The notes: generated by a model from the letters alone, not told the origin. A DNA stretch of 64,000 nt from Pyxicephalus adspersus (GCF_032062135.1 NC_092864.1:15048647-15112646); one strand, 5' to 3'; positions 37,291-50,752 are shown, numbered from the stretch's first letter. Made by a program: numbers and translations.

Positions 37291-38595
37291 ACCTGTCACT
37301 GCAAGAATACCAAAGCACCTGACACCTGTAAAAGTTCATATATTCCGGCAGTATACAAATAAAAGGTGTGCAAGTCTTAAAGTGGCTTTTCTTTATAAAG
37401 CAGCCACAGCCTAAGTAGAAAAGTCTGTGCCCTGCCATCACACTATAGAGAAGTGGTTGGTGTGGAAGCAGTGGCCACTTTGCAGAGGTCCAACAGGCGG
37501 CTTGCTGAGTATAAGCACAAGCATAATTAGTAGGGGATTAGGTAAATGCTAAATGTTCCTGGCTTCTTACCTATTCTCCCTCTAATAGACCCCCCGGCTT
37601 CTTCAGAGCTTTCTGGGAAGCATCTGCACCTCTCGTTTCTCCCATGCGGGGTCAAGCGTCTCCCATCATTTGTAAAGTTGGGCTCTCTTTGATGAAGCAG
37701 TGGTCTCTCTGAAGAGGTCTGACACACCTCTACTGTGTTATAGCCGGAGCTGTCCAATCAGAGAGCAGAATGAGGTTCACTAATTCCCCAGCTATAAGTC
37801 TGACTCAGCAGGAGGTGTGACAGACCTCTACAGAGAGACCATGGCTTCCACACACAGGGACAGCCTTTTCTACACATGTGCATGGATGCTGCATTTCCTT
37901 AGAAATCCGGCAGAAACATTTTGTTATTTTTTAAGGTACACCTGGCTCAGATCAGGGTTTTCACTGCTACGTTCCACACAATGCAATATAAAGGAAATTT
38001 CCAGCAGGGACAGTGGGGTTCCTCCTAAAGGCCTGAGAAATGTGCAAAGCCATCAACGGAGCTTTTGACTGACAGGCTGCGTTTAGACCTGCAATGGTAT
38101 GGGGTGATCCTGCATGGCTCCCAGCTCGGTCACTGCATTGCTGGTTCTTAACAACTTCTTACTGTCTGCAGTACTGAACCACTCATTGCCATCTGCATTC
38201 ATTCTCTATGGATCCGCTCCATGTAGCTCCAAGACAGCCCTGCCATGGCAAAGCCATAAGAGCAGGGCAAGCTCACCGCCAATGTGAACAGCCCTAATGG
38301 TATCTGTCAATGATACATTGTCCATTTAAGTAAGTAAAGGGCTCTTTATTAGGCAGGCACATTGCAACATTTTACAAACATTCAATCCAATAAAAACATC
38401 CAATCAAAGAAAAATCAGCCTTTTGATTGATTATTGATCGGAGACCGCGGCTTCTTTTATTGATGGCGCTGAGCACCAACAGCCACATAGCTCTGTACCC
38501 CATCCAATGGCGGCATGCTGATCAATTGTCAATCCAATGACGGAAAGAAGCAAACCCCCGATCAGGAAAATATTAATCATACTACCATAATACTT
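37291..38595. other. Upstream flank without genes
   Basis: Apart from the inverted repeat at 37694-37848 I see no gene or recognised repeat in this stretch. Confidence 0.5.
37694..37848. repeat. Inverted repeat upstream of PRKCB, 37-nt arms
   Basis: Arm 1 (37694-37730) begins GAAGCAGTGGTCTCTCTG. Arm 2 (37812-37848) is its reverse complement with four mismatches. About 81 bp lie between. A related single arm, GAAGCAGTGGCCACTTTGC, is at about 37467. Probably a MITE-like element. Confidence 0.75.

Positions 38596-38634
<39 letters not shown>
38596..38634. repeat. (TA)n microsatellite
   Basis: About 19 TA units, ending 79 bp before the assembly gap. Confidence 0.95.
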
Positions 38635-38635
<1 letters not shown>

Positions 38636-38713
38636 CATAATAATATAAATAGCATGTGAAGCCGGCGCTTTCATTGTCATTTATTGGGATCAATATTCTG
38701 GAGTTGGGTGCAG

Positions 38714-39198
38714 NNNNNNNNNNNNNNNNNNNNNNNNNNNNNNNNNNNNNNNNNNNNNNNNNNNNNNNNNNNNNNNNNNNNNNNNNNNNNNNNNNNNNNN
38801 NNNNNNNNNNNNNNNNNNNNNNNNNNNNNNNNNNNNNNNNNNNNNNNNNNNNNNNNNNNNNNNNNNNNNNNNNNNNNNNNNNNNNNNNNNNNNNNNNNNN
38901 NNNNNNNNNNNNNNNNNNNNNNNNNNNNNNNNNNNNNNNNNNNNNNNNNNNNNNNNNNNNNNNNNNNNNNNNNNNNNNNNNNNNNNNNNNNNNNNNNNNN
39001 NNNNNNNNNNNNNNNNNNNNNNNNNNNNNNNNNNNNNNNNNNNNNNNNNNNNNNNNNNNNNNNNNNNNNNNNNNNNNNNNNNNNNNNNNNNNNNNNNNNN
39101 NNNNNNNNNNNNNNNNNNNNNNNNNNNNNNNNNNNNNNNNNNNNNNNNNNNNNNNNNNNNNNNNNNNNNNNNNNNNNNNNNNNNNNNNNNNNNNNNNN
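38714..39198. other. Assembly gap (485 N)
   Basis: A run of unresolved bases. Any open frame across it is meaningless. Confidence 1.
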
Positions 39199-39469
39199 CC
39201 CTATGTATTCTCTATCCGAAGTACCTGAGATAGGGTGACCACGCAGGAGCACAACAAAGACACAGTGTTGTCAGCTTTAGGAGGAACTGCCTGATGTAGG
39301 ATCCTAATAGCGGGATCTCTAGGTGCTTGGATTTAAAAATTAAATGCACGTTAAAGCCAATTTTTTTCCTGCAGCTGCATACTGTAATTGCCTGGGGTTT
39401 GCAGCACACAAGATATATGGCCCCCTATGCACGGTGCTCCAATCATCATGCTCATTTATTGTGACTGTA

Positions 39470-39600
39470 TAAAAATAATGATGAAATAGAGATAAAGAAT
39501 AAAAATAATATATAAAAAATATATATAAAATATATAAAAATAACATTATTATTAATAATAATATTAATAATAATAATAATAATAAATAAAAGAATACTAT
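39470..39600. repeat. AT-rich low-complexity tract
   Basis: Nearly pure A/T with AATAATAAT and ATATAAAA runs. Confidence 0.9.
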
Positions 39601-40274
39601 AAAAAGGAATTCTATCCATGTGGAATCTTCCATCCACACCCCTTGCTATTCAGTAATCAATGTTCCAATTTAAGTAATCTAGCAACATTCATAACCCATC
39701 CTGATGGCATGGACACTGGTTTGCCACCATAAATGGCTCATGTCATGTGATGAAGTCTGTAAAATGGGCGGCGACAAGACCGGCTAGAGACTTGCAAGGA
39801 ACTTCTTTACCAGTTGTCCCAACAGAGACCAGCAGGGAAGACTTCAGGTTTGAAGCTTTTTTTTAATAAATAAATTGCTGCAGATTATGGTATTAGGTTT
39901 GGGGAGGTAGGGGGGAGCGGTATGTTCTTTTTTAATTAAATGCCAGCCTAATTTTAATACACTAATTAACCCTTTACACATATTAAATAAATAAATAAAA
40001 GTGCAAAAATATTCTTTTCTTTCCAAGTAAATTTCTCCTTAAAAACGTGACCATGGAGCACAACTGGAAAATAGGGACAGAGAGTTGTCACCCTATAACA
40101 GGAAGTGCGGACATGGCCAGATCCCCAGGAATGATCATAATGAATACTGCCATTTACAAAAATATTTCAATTTAGAATTTTTGCTAATAAACAGACAAAA
40201 CTGAGAGAGAAAACTGTAATGTAATCAATATCTGGTTATTGTATAAATTATATTATAATTTATGTATATTATTA

Positions 40275-40445
40275 TTGTATATTATTATTATTACACAGGA
40301 TTTATTTAGCGCCAACATATTACACAGCGCTGTACATTAAATAGGGGTTGCAGATAACAGACAGATACAGACAGTGACACAGGAGGAGAGGACTCTGCCC
40401 GGAGGAGCTTACACTCTAGTAGGTGGGGGAAGTATCACACAATCA
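40275..40445 (-). mobile_element. L2 LINE 3' tail (minus)
   Basis: It has GCGCCAACATATTACACAGC, GGTTGCAGATAACAGACAGA and GAGCTTACACTCTAGTAGG, preceded by TTATTATTA. Confidence 0.8.
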
Positions 40446-40794
40446 GACCCTTCAAACCCATGTCCAGCCTTTCCTCTCCTTATATTAGTCTGTTGGTTTT
40501 CACCGTACCTTTCCCTCAAGGTGAATACACTGTGACACGGCTCACATATGGGTGAAGGCAGTGAATATGATGATGGAGCACAGGGCCGGTACGTTTACAC
40601 AGCAGCACGCCGCTTTTGTTATCAAAACGCTCGCTTGTCATTGTCATCATGGCCGCCTCTCTATGGTAACCCCCTTGCACTTTGATCCCCATTTTCATAG
40701 CAGCGGCAATGCTAGGCCAATACCCCACGTGAATCTCTTCAGCTGTTTTTTATTTTTACTTTTAACTTTCCATCCAACACAAGAAATTATGTTA

Positions 40795-40862
40795 ATATTT
40801 AATGTACAGAGCTGCGTAATATGTTGGCGCTATATAAATCCTGTTTAATAATAATAATAATT
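40795..40862 (+). mobile_element. L2 LINE 3' tail fragment (plus)
   Basis: TATTTAATGTACAGAGCTGC, GTTGGCGCTATATAAATCC and (AAT)n. It is inverted relative to the copy 350 bp to the left. Confidence 0.8.
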
Positions 40863-41174
40863 ATGGAACTGAATTTTATAAATCCAAAATAAACCCATTG
40901 TAAAGTCCTACGAATGCTTGCCCCGTGATTCCTTTGATTCCAAGTCCTGTCTCCTCACTTGGGCACCTGGTTTCTTTCTGTAATGCAAGGATGATGAGAA
41001 ATGTAGCCTGGCATTTATTCTTCTTACTTTGAGTGCTACATGGTCACATCTGGTTGACCTTCCCACCAAATTCACAGATGAGCTGTAGTGTGGTGTGCAA
41101 GCACATCTGGCCACTGAAACGTATACAGCATGCCTGCCAACATGCCATGCAAAGCTTTACAGTCATTTCAATAC

Positions 41175-41400
41175 CTGTCCCGGGCTTACAATCTAACAAC
41201 CCTGCCATACTCATTTGGTATTAGCGTAGTCTAAGGTAAATTTTTTAGGGGAGCCACTGCATGTTTTTGGGATTTGGGAGGAAACTGGAGTGTCCAGACA
41301 ACCCATACAAACAGGGAGATCACATACAAACTCCATGCAGACAGTGTCCTGGCCGGGATTTGAACCAGGGACCCTGCGCTGTCACCTTTATCATTGAGAT
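41175..41400 (-). mobile_element. tRNA-derived SINE fragment (minus)
   Basis: It contains GGGCTTACAATCTAACAACC, ACTGCATGTTTTTGGGAT, CAAACTCCATGCAGACAGTG and GGGATTTGAACCAGGGACC (degraded B box), the reverse complement of the SINE body at 27513-27810. The tRNA head is damaged. Confidence 0.75.
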
Positions 41401-41789
41401 ACGTTGATATACGGCACGTTGGTTATACATTCCTCTGTTATCCGTGTACTGAAATAAAATATAGTTGCTATTTATGTATATTGTGATGTGCTTTATCGTT
41501 ACATAAGACAAGTTTGTAAAGGAAATGACTTGGCATTGAAAAGATCAGAAATAATTGTTTGTGTACATGACCTTTCCCTACACCTACAACAGCACAATCT
41601 TCCATCATTGCCAGGAGTGTTGGGTGGGTTCATCATACCGCTGGTACTCCATCCTGACATGCAGGGTATTGCTGTACCAGAACAGCCGGCTGGGTGGATA
41701 TTAAAGTAAAACCCCGACAGTAATACCAAGAAAAGGGGAAAGGGATACTTACTCTGCCTTGAATTACAAATGCCAACCATAGGGAATTC

Positions 41790-41946
41790 CCCCACCTCCT
41801 AGATTGTAAGCTCTTCTGGGCAGGGTCCTCTCCTCCTGTGTCGCTGTCTGTATCCGTCTGTCATTTGCAACCCCTATTTAATGTACAGCGCTGCCTAATA
41901 TGTTGGCGCTATATAAATCCTGTTTAATAAAATAATAATAATAATG
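41790..41946 (+). mobile_element. L2 LINE 3' tail (plus)
   Basis: A well-preserved tail: CACCTCCTAGATTGTAAGC, GCAACCCCTATTTAATGTAC, GTTGGCGCTATATAAATCC and (AAT)n. Confidence 0.85.
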
Positions 41947-43765
41947 TGGTTATATAGTAAAAATGAGGTTTTAACATTCTGGATGAGCAAAAGGGGTTTT
42001 CTTGTTTTTATCATACAGAATAGGACTGAGTAAAAACCCCAATTTATAAAGTGGAACTCCAACAACATCAATAGGGAGTAATGGAACCTCTGATTGATAT
42101 TTGCATTTCTTTGTACTTCTAGTTGTGTCAGCAGAGCAGAAAGTCTCTCCTGCATAGACACAGGTATTATTCTGAAAGCTGAACTCCAATTATAATATTT
42201 AATGGACACAAAGGGCATTATTTATTAAAACTATCTAAGACTAAAGAAGATAGATTATCATGGAAGAACATACAACCACTGTTTGTCCAAAGAGCAAACA
42301 CCAGTCTCTGGAATCAAATTTGCAGGACAATAACCCCTAACTAAACTAATAAACTAATACTTTGGAGGACAGCAGTCTCTTGTCACATGATTCCATGCTG
42401 TGCAACCTCCCTCTCTCACTCCAGCAGAAAGCAGTGCTCAGAATCAGAGAAGGCTTGTTGCCCATTACAACATAGGAAGCTTTAGGGGGAGATGCATTAA
42501 GCCTATATGAAGATGAAAATGAGACAAGTGGATTGTGACCGGTATAAATGCAAACTGCTCACGTATGCCTGTAGAGCGCTTCTATTCAACAGCAGGCAGA
42601 ACAGAAGGGTAAGTATACTACAAAAGAGGAACCAGGAACTTCCGTGTTGTCAAGAGTTTGCTGGTAATTTATTTAGTTCATGGAAGAGAATGGTATTTTT
42701 TTCCCTCATTCCTCAAAGAGGAACTAAACACATCACTTTGCATTGTCATATTTAGCTACTGGAGCATGTGAACGCTGCATGAGGGGGTTTCCATCTGCAG
42801 TTATCTTTAGCGTATTTGTTGCACAATGTACCCAGATGATAGGACTGATCTAGTATTAGAGGATGCAGATATGATCAGAGCAAACCTTGTGTTGGTGGTG
42901 ACCACCAAATTGTAGGATGAGTATATCAAAAGTTTAATTATGGAATTCTTTTGATAAAAATGAGCTACATGGCAACTGAATTTATACAGTTCTCCTATTT
43001 GTCAAATACCATCTCTACAAATCCCTGCCAGTGAAGTCCATCTAATGCAGCTTCCTGGGGTGACAACGATGCTGCACTGCTCCTAAATTCAGAGCAGAGT
43101 TGCCACTCTTATGTAGGCTGTTCCTGCTTACACTACAATAGAAGGTGCTGCAGGGGACGTTGCTATCAACACTATCGCTGCTGATTCAGAAGCTTGTCAA
43201 TCAGCACCTGACCACACCCAGTCCCGCCCCCTGCTTTCTGGATTGGCTGCTTCTCTTACTGAGCCCTCCCACTAGGAGCTGCAGTGTCTGGGACAGTGCG
43301 CCTGCTCATGAATGAAGAAGGATTCAGCCCAGTGCAGGATGCTAAATTAAATATGGGAGGCTTGTGATTCACATAGAAAATAAATCTCAGACTTTAAAAT
43401 ACATGTAAACCCCAGCTCATGTTAGCAATAACATAATATTGTAATATCAATATCATTGTCACTCTGGCTTCTAATAAAGATCATTTTAGTACACATTACA
43501 TAGACATGGTCCACAGTTGTCACCACCAGGAAACTTGCCATGAAGAGAGAAGAAGCTGTAAAGAAGTTCAGCAGAGTTAAAACAACATTGCAATAGGTTT
43601 GGGAACGGCTTTGCAAAAAAAAAAAAAGTATTTCAATAAAAAGGTCATTGTGCCCTGCAGTGCCACCAATATGCACGTCCCATTTTGCCCTAAGCCATTC
43701 TTCAGATTCATCTAACAGGCATGGCAAATCTTCTTCTTGCAGCACGGGAGACTTCCATTATTTTT
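41947..43765. other. Flank without recognised features
   Basis: No gene is supported, and I recognise no repeat family here. Confidence 0.45.
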
Positions 43766-43816
43766 TAATAATATTAAACAGAATTTTTATAGCGCCAACA
43801 TATTACACAGCGCTGT
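43766..43816 (-). mobile_element. L2 LINE 3' tail fragment (minus)
   Basis: TAGCGCCAACATATTACACA followed by GCGCTGTACATTCATC. Confidence 0.7.
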
Positions 43817-46800
43817 ACATTCATCAACCAGCTTGGTACATGGCTCCATAGAAGACTATGGAACTAAAGGTGCAGGCAAGAAGAAAAGTTTCACCTGGCA
43901 GATAAAAGTGGTGCAGAACCCGGTAATTCTAATTAGTTAAAGAGGAAGGTGGGTTAGATTGGGTCAGGATAGGTGCAAATTGCTGAAATACACAGCTTAT
44001 TGGATAGCAAAATCCTACAAAAGGAAAACAAAAACAATGAGCAGAAAAAAAGTACTCTAATAAGAACATTTGTATCTTCCCCCTGTGGGTGCTTATACAG
44101 TGCTTAATATTTTGTTCTTTGTTTTATGATTGCTGTTTATGTATTAGAATACGTGTGTCTATCTGAGCGCACGCCGCTGCCCATTCTCTGCAGATCTGTC
44201 CCTAGGAATTACAATGAATTACATCTTTGATTAGACGTGTGCGGTTAAACAAATGAAGCTGTGAAAAGATAAGATATTTACAAGAACCAGCTCACATATT
44301 TTATTCCATTGTTGTAGTCGCTGTAAACCCTACCTGAAGGACATTTCCTTTTCTAAAACACTGTGTATCAGAAACAATTGCCACCCTAAAAATAATATAT
44401 TATTATTCTGTCATTTATCTCCTGCAAAGAGCCACTTACTACATTGGTTGTCTTGCATTTCTTGCTTGTGTAATGTGTGATAAAAGTGGCCGGGATCTTA
44501 CAACACATGGAGCATGGATGACAACACGGGAACACTTGGGTGAATGGGGTAAAATGTTGCCACCCAATAACAGGAAGTGACTGAATAATGACATTTAGTC
44601 ACCAGGTATTATTTGAATAATGTGTAATAAATAATAAATGTATGATGCTAATATCACTTTATAATGATTGGGTTTATATATACTTAAATGATGATCCATT
44701 AAGAATAAACACTCCCAATTTATAATATATTTACTTGATACCCTTGCTGCCCCCGGGGAAAAATCAGAGACCTTGTAGCAAGATCCTGGGAATGATGAGA
44801 ATCCCTCGTCTTGCAGGAAGATGAGCCCCCATTGCTCTGGTCTTTGCCCGGATCTGGGCACCATAGATTTCCATGATCTTTGTGGAAACTCCATGATGGT
44901 AACCTCACCGAGATGCCATGAAAAAAAGATATAAGATAGGGAAGTAGGGGGCTAACAAATATCCTAAATTCTGATATAAGACCCACTGTCTCAAAAAGTG
45001 CACAAACTGTTAAGAAATGAAAAGGTGTATTAGTTTTGGTCCGATCTCCTAAAGAAGAAAAGGTCTCATACCCTGAACCCTCAGTGCCAAGGCACTAGAA
45101 TCTACAATTTGGTCTACCTGGCTAAAACCAGATGACCCATTCTTCAGAGGACCTACCAGAGCCAGCCATCCAAATACTATGTTTTTTTCAGACCCATGGT
45201 GTTAAAATTTATGACCGGCAGCTCTTGGGTACACAGCAAACTTCTGTATTCCAGCCCGGATAAGCAAACCACATCGGGGAAAACAAGATTCTCAGCTGCA
45301 GTGAAGATCTTCCGACAACCACATCGCCAAAACCAACATGCAGCTTTTGGTAACAATGACGTGATCTGCTATAGCCATGTGCAAAAAAAGGCTTTCAAAC
45401 TCTACCATTCACTTGAATGGGAGAAATGGGGACTGTGGTTGAGTCCAAAGGAAAAATCTACAGTCTGAAATAGACCTAAGCAGCGTCGGCCTCAAAGAGA
45501 GACCTCTCCAGGCTGAGGTGAGCCAGGCCGAAACTCCATATACATTCTCCTTCATGTAACTTTTATGGAAGGACCAACGCTTTAAGTACTGTGCAGAAAA
45601 AGGGACTAACAAACACAAAAAAGGAACTGTAGTGACAATGTGCAGGACAATGGCTGGTCTTTTACTTTCTCCATTCTTGGCCAAAAGACCCAACCTAGGA
45701 GGTGGAAAAAAGAATGTCAAAAAATGTTGTGACCCACGTACCTTACTTTATTTAAAGTCCATTTCTCAATGCAGAGGGAGATAATCAGACACCCCTGAAT
45801 TACCGCTATGGGGGTACCAGCACCACAAACCCTTTTTACTGAACCCTGGCCTGCACCAACCCTATCATCAGATATTATTACCAGGAACAATCCTTAGTAC
45901 CTACCTTTTACTCCAGGGACTACTTCCACCAGAATTCTCCCAAACATAAACCCCTGGGGTTATCCAACCAATAACAAATGCTATGCTTGATCTTCGCCAA
46001 CACTTTTGCTTAAATATGAACAATAAAAAATACAACCAAACCTATTCAGGTTTACTAAATACTTTAAAGAACATAAAAGGGTAAAACATTGCTTTTGGTT
46101 GCCCTAGGTGTTTGCAGGTAAGTCGCTCAGCACAGCAGCTCATGCTATACATTGTTTAGGACGTGAGATCTGCAGGCAGCAGAAACAGACCGCTGACTTC
46201 CAGGCTAATAGGAAAGCTGAATGTGTCAAGCAATGGCGTCCTGATGGATTGATTTCCAGCAGGGAAGGCAAAGAATTAGTGAGGCGTGTGATGGAGTCAC
46301 AGGGAAATATTAGATTTTTTTTCAGTATGGAAAGTACCATTATTTTGTATTGTGCTACATACAAGTCAATAATATTAGATTTTTATCACCATTATGTAGA
46401 GGGCATCTCCTATAGATCTTCCAGGTTCTGACTTTTGGAGCAGGACACCATGTAAAGTCCTTCTACAAGGTCACATTGAGCTGAACCTTAATGAGAAAAG
46501 CCTGAATCACTAGCTTGTGTCAGAGGTCAATACAGAGCAAGATTTACCACCTTAATTATTGAAGGAATTGTAAGGGAATTGTCTTTTTATATTCAATTAT
46601 CAGTGAACTTTGGAATGTGGGATTAATCATAGAAAACAAAAAATTATGTAACGGCATCTGTTCATAAAACAATGAATATGACATTTACAAAACCTTCTCT
46701 GGTGAAGATTCAACCACTGCCATTGAGAATGCTTGGATCTGGAAGATTTGTTTGGTGAGGAATGTTTGGTGAATGTAAGTTTCACTGATTGGCCCAAAAA

Positions 46801-46829
46801 AGACAGATGAATCCTGGAATTGTCACCCT
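43817..46829. other. Flank, no recognised genes
   Basis: 46690-46780 resembles one monomer of the array at 10980-12050 (CATTGAGAATGCTTGGATCT and TTTGGTGAATGTAAG). Nothing else is identified. Confidence 0.5.
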
Positions 46830-46950
46830 CTCCTCCTATATCACTGTCTGTATTAATCTGTCATTTGCAATCCCTATTTAATGTACAGCGCTGCGTAATA
46901 TGTTGGCGCTATATAAATCCTGTTTATTAATAATAATAATAATAATAATC
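46830..46950 (+). mobile_element. L2 LINE 3' tail (plus)
   Basis: CTCCTCCTATATCACTGTC, ATGTACAGCGCTGCGTAATA and (TAA)n. Right next to the single satellite-like monomer. Confidence 0.85.
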
Positions 46951-47102
46951 TTGGATAATGTCTGTATGATCAGGAAACAGAAAAATCCATTCATAGAAAA
47001 ACCTGGACTTTTATTATATTCAGGGATTAAGCCAACCTCATTTTTTGGGCACACAATGTTGCTGAACCCAGATCTGACGAACCGAAGCAACCCCAAATCT
47101 TA

Positions 47103-47719
47103 ACACTGTCCCCACAGACACCCCAGATCATAACTCTACATCCACAGGTACCCTAGATCATAACTCAGCCCCCACAGATACCCCGGATTTTAACACTGCC
47201 CCCACAAGCACCCCAGATTATACCACTGCCCCCACAGGAACCCCAGATCATAACTCAGCCCCCACAGCTACCCCAGATTATAACACTGCCCCCACAGGCA
47301 CCCCAGATCATAACTTTGCATCCACAGGCACCCTAGATAATAACTCAGCCCCCACAGATACCCTGGATTTTAACACTGCCCCCACAAGCACCCCAGATTA
47401 TAACACTGCCCCCACAGGCACCCCAGATCACATCACTACCACCACGTGTACCCCTTATTTTACTACTGCCCCCACAGGCACCCCAGATCACAACACTGCC
47501 ACCACTTGTACCCCTTATTTTAACACTGCCCCCACAGGCACCCCAAATTACAACACTACCACCCACCAGCACCCCAGATCATAACACTGCATCCACAGAA
47601 ACCCCAGATCATAACTCTGCCCCCCCTGTACCCCAGATTATAACACTGCCTCCAAAGACACCTCAGATCATAATACTGCCCCCCACAGGCTCCCTGATCA
47701 CAACACTGTCCTCCACAAG
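47103..47719. repeat. Minisatellite, 30-bp unit, about 20 copies
   Basis: The unit is close to ACACTGCCCCCACAGGCACC then CCAGATTATA, strikingly asymmetric: C-rich on plus, G-rich on minus. Because 30 is a multiple of 3, the minus strand stays open as a 10-residue repeat (GGSVVIWGAC-like); I see no reason to call it coding. Confidence 0.9.
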
Positions 47720-48829
47720 CTTGGGGACATTTTTGGCTGGGCATAAGCCACATGGATGAATTGGCATAAAATGATACAATAGTAACTTCAAAGCAAGTTT
47801 CTTGTTAAATATATAGAAGAATAGATAATGTTCAAGTGCCACACTATAATCCTTTACAAGAGACAAGGATAGGAGCATATTATGGAGTTGTGAATTTACA
47901 ACCCATGAAAACAATCAGAATCTGTCTTTGCTGATGTGACTAGAGACTGCTTTATGTCTGTGCTGCCCCCCTCCATTCTTGCTTGAGGATCCTGTGGGGG
48001 TCCCTTTTGGCTAAAAAGTGTCCGGGGCCCTCATGTAGCAGCACACGTTGACATGAGTTTTTTATAGACTAGTAAAGGGATCAAAAGCCCTTGTAGTATG
48101 TTTTCTACTGTCTGTGTCCTGTTGTAGAGAATTTCCCTAACTTCCTGTTATAAAGGTGTAATAGCAAGTATTAGGAAATAATGTGAAAGGACAGGTCTTA
48201 GTCTTAAAGTCCCCTGCTTAGTCTTCGGAACAGTTGTCCCCATTGGTAGATTACCCCTAAACATCTGCTCTGGGGTCATTTCTAATATTTTGGATTTTCC
48301 ATCACTATCTGTCCCAGTGGTCACTCATTGGTGAAGGGTGTGTATACACTTTCCAACCCTTTGCCATTAGTAAAATGTTTTGGCATTACAGACATTTTAA
48401 AGCATATCAGAAATTGAAAAAAGGTGATACATTTCAGCTTACCAGCCATGCATATTTTTAATTTATTTTCACCTGGTCCTCAGGTAACAACACTCACTCA
48501 GTGCATTGCTTTTTCATCTGCTAATCACTTTGCTGGTGAATGGGAATTAATTACTTTCACTGCTAGTGTGAAGTCAGTGTTAGTAAACCAGGCCATTATA
48601 ATGAGTGGCCACGATTACTAAATACAGGATAATTCTTCCCCTTTTTTGAACGTTGTAAGAGCTTATCAGTGTGGCTGCAAGTATTGTGTCACTTCCTGCA
48701 GATAAGGACGGCGTTACCCTAACAGTACATCCTCCTTGTAACCGTACTGTATGATGGCGGTTGTTGGCACCAGGATCACATTAGTAATTAGTTGGCAGAT
48801 GTTGGCTCGCTTAGCCAAAGCTAACCCCG

Positions 48830-49490
48830 GAGGTATATAGTTACCCACTCCTAAGTGGTTGCCTTGCCCCTCAACCTTAGATATCCCTAGCATTTTGCAC
48901 TTTCCACCCCTAGCTGCCTATCCTGACCTCCTAACCCCAGCTATTTCAAGCAACATGCACTTACTCAGTTTTAGTTGGCTGCTCTGCCCCCTTAACGCAA
49001 GCTATACTTAGTGGCACACACTTACTGACCCCTAGCTAACTACGCTATTCCCGTAATCCAAGCCAATCCTAGTGGTATGCACTTACCCACCCCTGGCCAG
49101 CTGCCATGCCCCCGATAGCTCTCTATACCCAAGATATCCCTAGCAGCATGCATTTTTACATCCATTGCTGTCTGCCCTGTCCTCATTATCCTTTGCCTTC
49201 TCTGGCAGCATTCCCATGTCCACCCCTAGCTGATCGCCCTTCCTCTCTAACTTTAGCTATCCCTAGTGGAAAAGCACTTACCCCAAGCTGGCTGTTCTCC
49301 CCACTTTAACCCTAGCTATTCTGAATAGCATGCACTTACCCACCCCTATCTAGCTCCTTTCTACCCCTAACCCTATCTATTGCTAGCAACATGCACTTAC
49401 CCACTCTTAGCTGGCTGCTCTGCCCCCTTACCCTAGCTGCCCTAGTGTCATGTTATTACCTGCCCTTAGCTTGCCATCCTACCCCCTAAC
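48830..49490. repeat. Minisatellite, ~60-bp unit, about 11 diverged copies
   Basis: Units run CCTAGCTATCCCTAG...GCATGCACTTACCCACC, then CCTAGCTGGCTGCCCTGCC. The variants GTGGC, CAGCA and CAACA distinguish them. Confidence 0.85.
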
Positions 49491-49499
49491 AAAGCTTAT

Positions 49500-49590
49500 G
49501 TATGTTTATAATATTAATATTATTATTATTATTAATATTATTAATAAACAGGATTTATATAGCACCAACATATTACGCAGCGCTGTACAT
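49500..49590 (-). mobile_element. L2 LINE 3' tail fragment (minus)
   Basis: (ATT)n then ACAGGATTTATATAGCACCA and ACATATTACGCAGCGCTGTA. Confidence 0.8.
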
Positions 49591-50019
49591 ATATATGCTT
49601 ATATGCTCCAAAATTCACTTGAGCAGAAATTCATTGAGTTCTTGACCAATCCAGAAAGGTACCCTTGTTCGCTGGGCTTCTCTTAGCCAGAAAAGGGATT
49701 TGTGAGCATTAGAAATATATTAAAGGCAATTTAAAAAGTGTCCCCACCTTCTCCAGGGCCTAAATAAACTGAATGGCAGGGGTGAAATAAGCCGATGGCT
49801 GTGCATTTGGGGCCCCCAGTTAAAATTCGCCCAGAACCCATTTTTTCTAAAACTCTACTTATTAGTTAGTCACATGTTTGGGTTACATTTGTTTCTTCAA
49901 ACCAATGACCTTCTTTCTTAGCTCGTTTAGAAGTTTATACCAGTACAGTATATTGGTAAAAAGAACCTTCCATAGCTGGCACAGTGATGGAACTCCAAGA
50001 ACTCCAGTAGACCATAGAC

Positions 50020-50268
50020 CGGTGTTTGTTAACCTTTCTTACATGGAAGACCCCCTAAAGAACTTTCAGGGATCCCCGGCAATAATGACTATATCCACAG
50101 ATCACGATACATTATTAGTGTGGCGGTCAGTGGGATGAATGTCACACTTACACATAGTCAAAAAAATATTGGTGTCAGTTAAACTGACCTGAGAGGCACA
50201 AACTGCTCATTGCTCAAGGAACCTCCGGAGGAACCTTAGGGTTCCACAAAACTCTGGTTGAGGTCCGT
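50020..50268 (-). mobile_element. hAT-Charlie-like MITE copy
   Basis: It begins CGGTGTTTGTTAACC, contains ATTATTAGTGTGGCGGTCAG and CAAACTGCTCATTGCTCAAG, and ends AACTCTGGTTGAGG. Confidence 0.7.
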
Positions 50269-50752
50269 CATTGAGGTTCAGTGTACAAACAGTGCTGTGT
50301 AGTTCTGATTCACCCACATAGGAGAGATTCCCACACTAACATAGATGGCATGGATGAAACGTTGACTGTAAAAAGTCATCCAATCCTCCATTTATCTCTA
50401 AAATCCCCCTCAAGTTCTAGCCGGCACTCATATTCTATGCAGCATAGAAGATGGTAGCCTTCTGGTCTGGCTTAGCACATACAGTTGGAGGGCCTAGTAA
50501 TTCCTGTAGAAGTCACCATGCATGTGCAGTCCCCTGGGACGGTGCTTAGTCCACATTTAAGTCTGTATATAATTTGTCAGGTTCAATTAGCATTCTAATG
50601 GGTGGCCAGGTGCAACATATATATATCAGTTAGAATTGAAATTGCATTAGAAAACCAGGCCACAACCTTCTGCAAGGCTTCTCTGTCTTAAACTGATCAG
50701 TAATAGTGATCTCTCGTTCTCTCTCTCTCTTTCACTTCTGCTTTATATGCAG

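Noticed and set aside
38656..39252. Long open frames across the gap
   Set aside because: They consist of unresolved bases.
45665..46000. CTTGGCCAAAAGACCC and CTTGATCTTCGCCAA, which resemble the reverse complement of the U2 snRNA 5' end
   Set aside because: The two pieces are 300 bp apart and the surrounding sequence does not match U2, so chance is likely.
47345..47572. GGSVVIWGAC-type repeat protein on minus
   Set aside because: By-product of the 30-bp minisatellite; frame breaks outside a few units.
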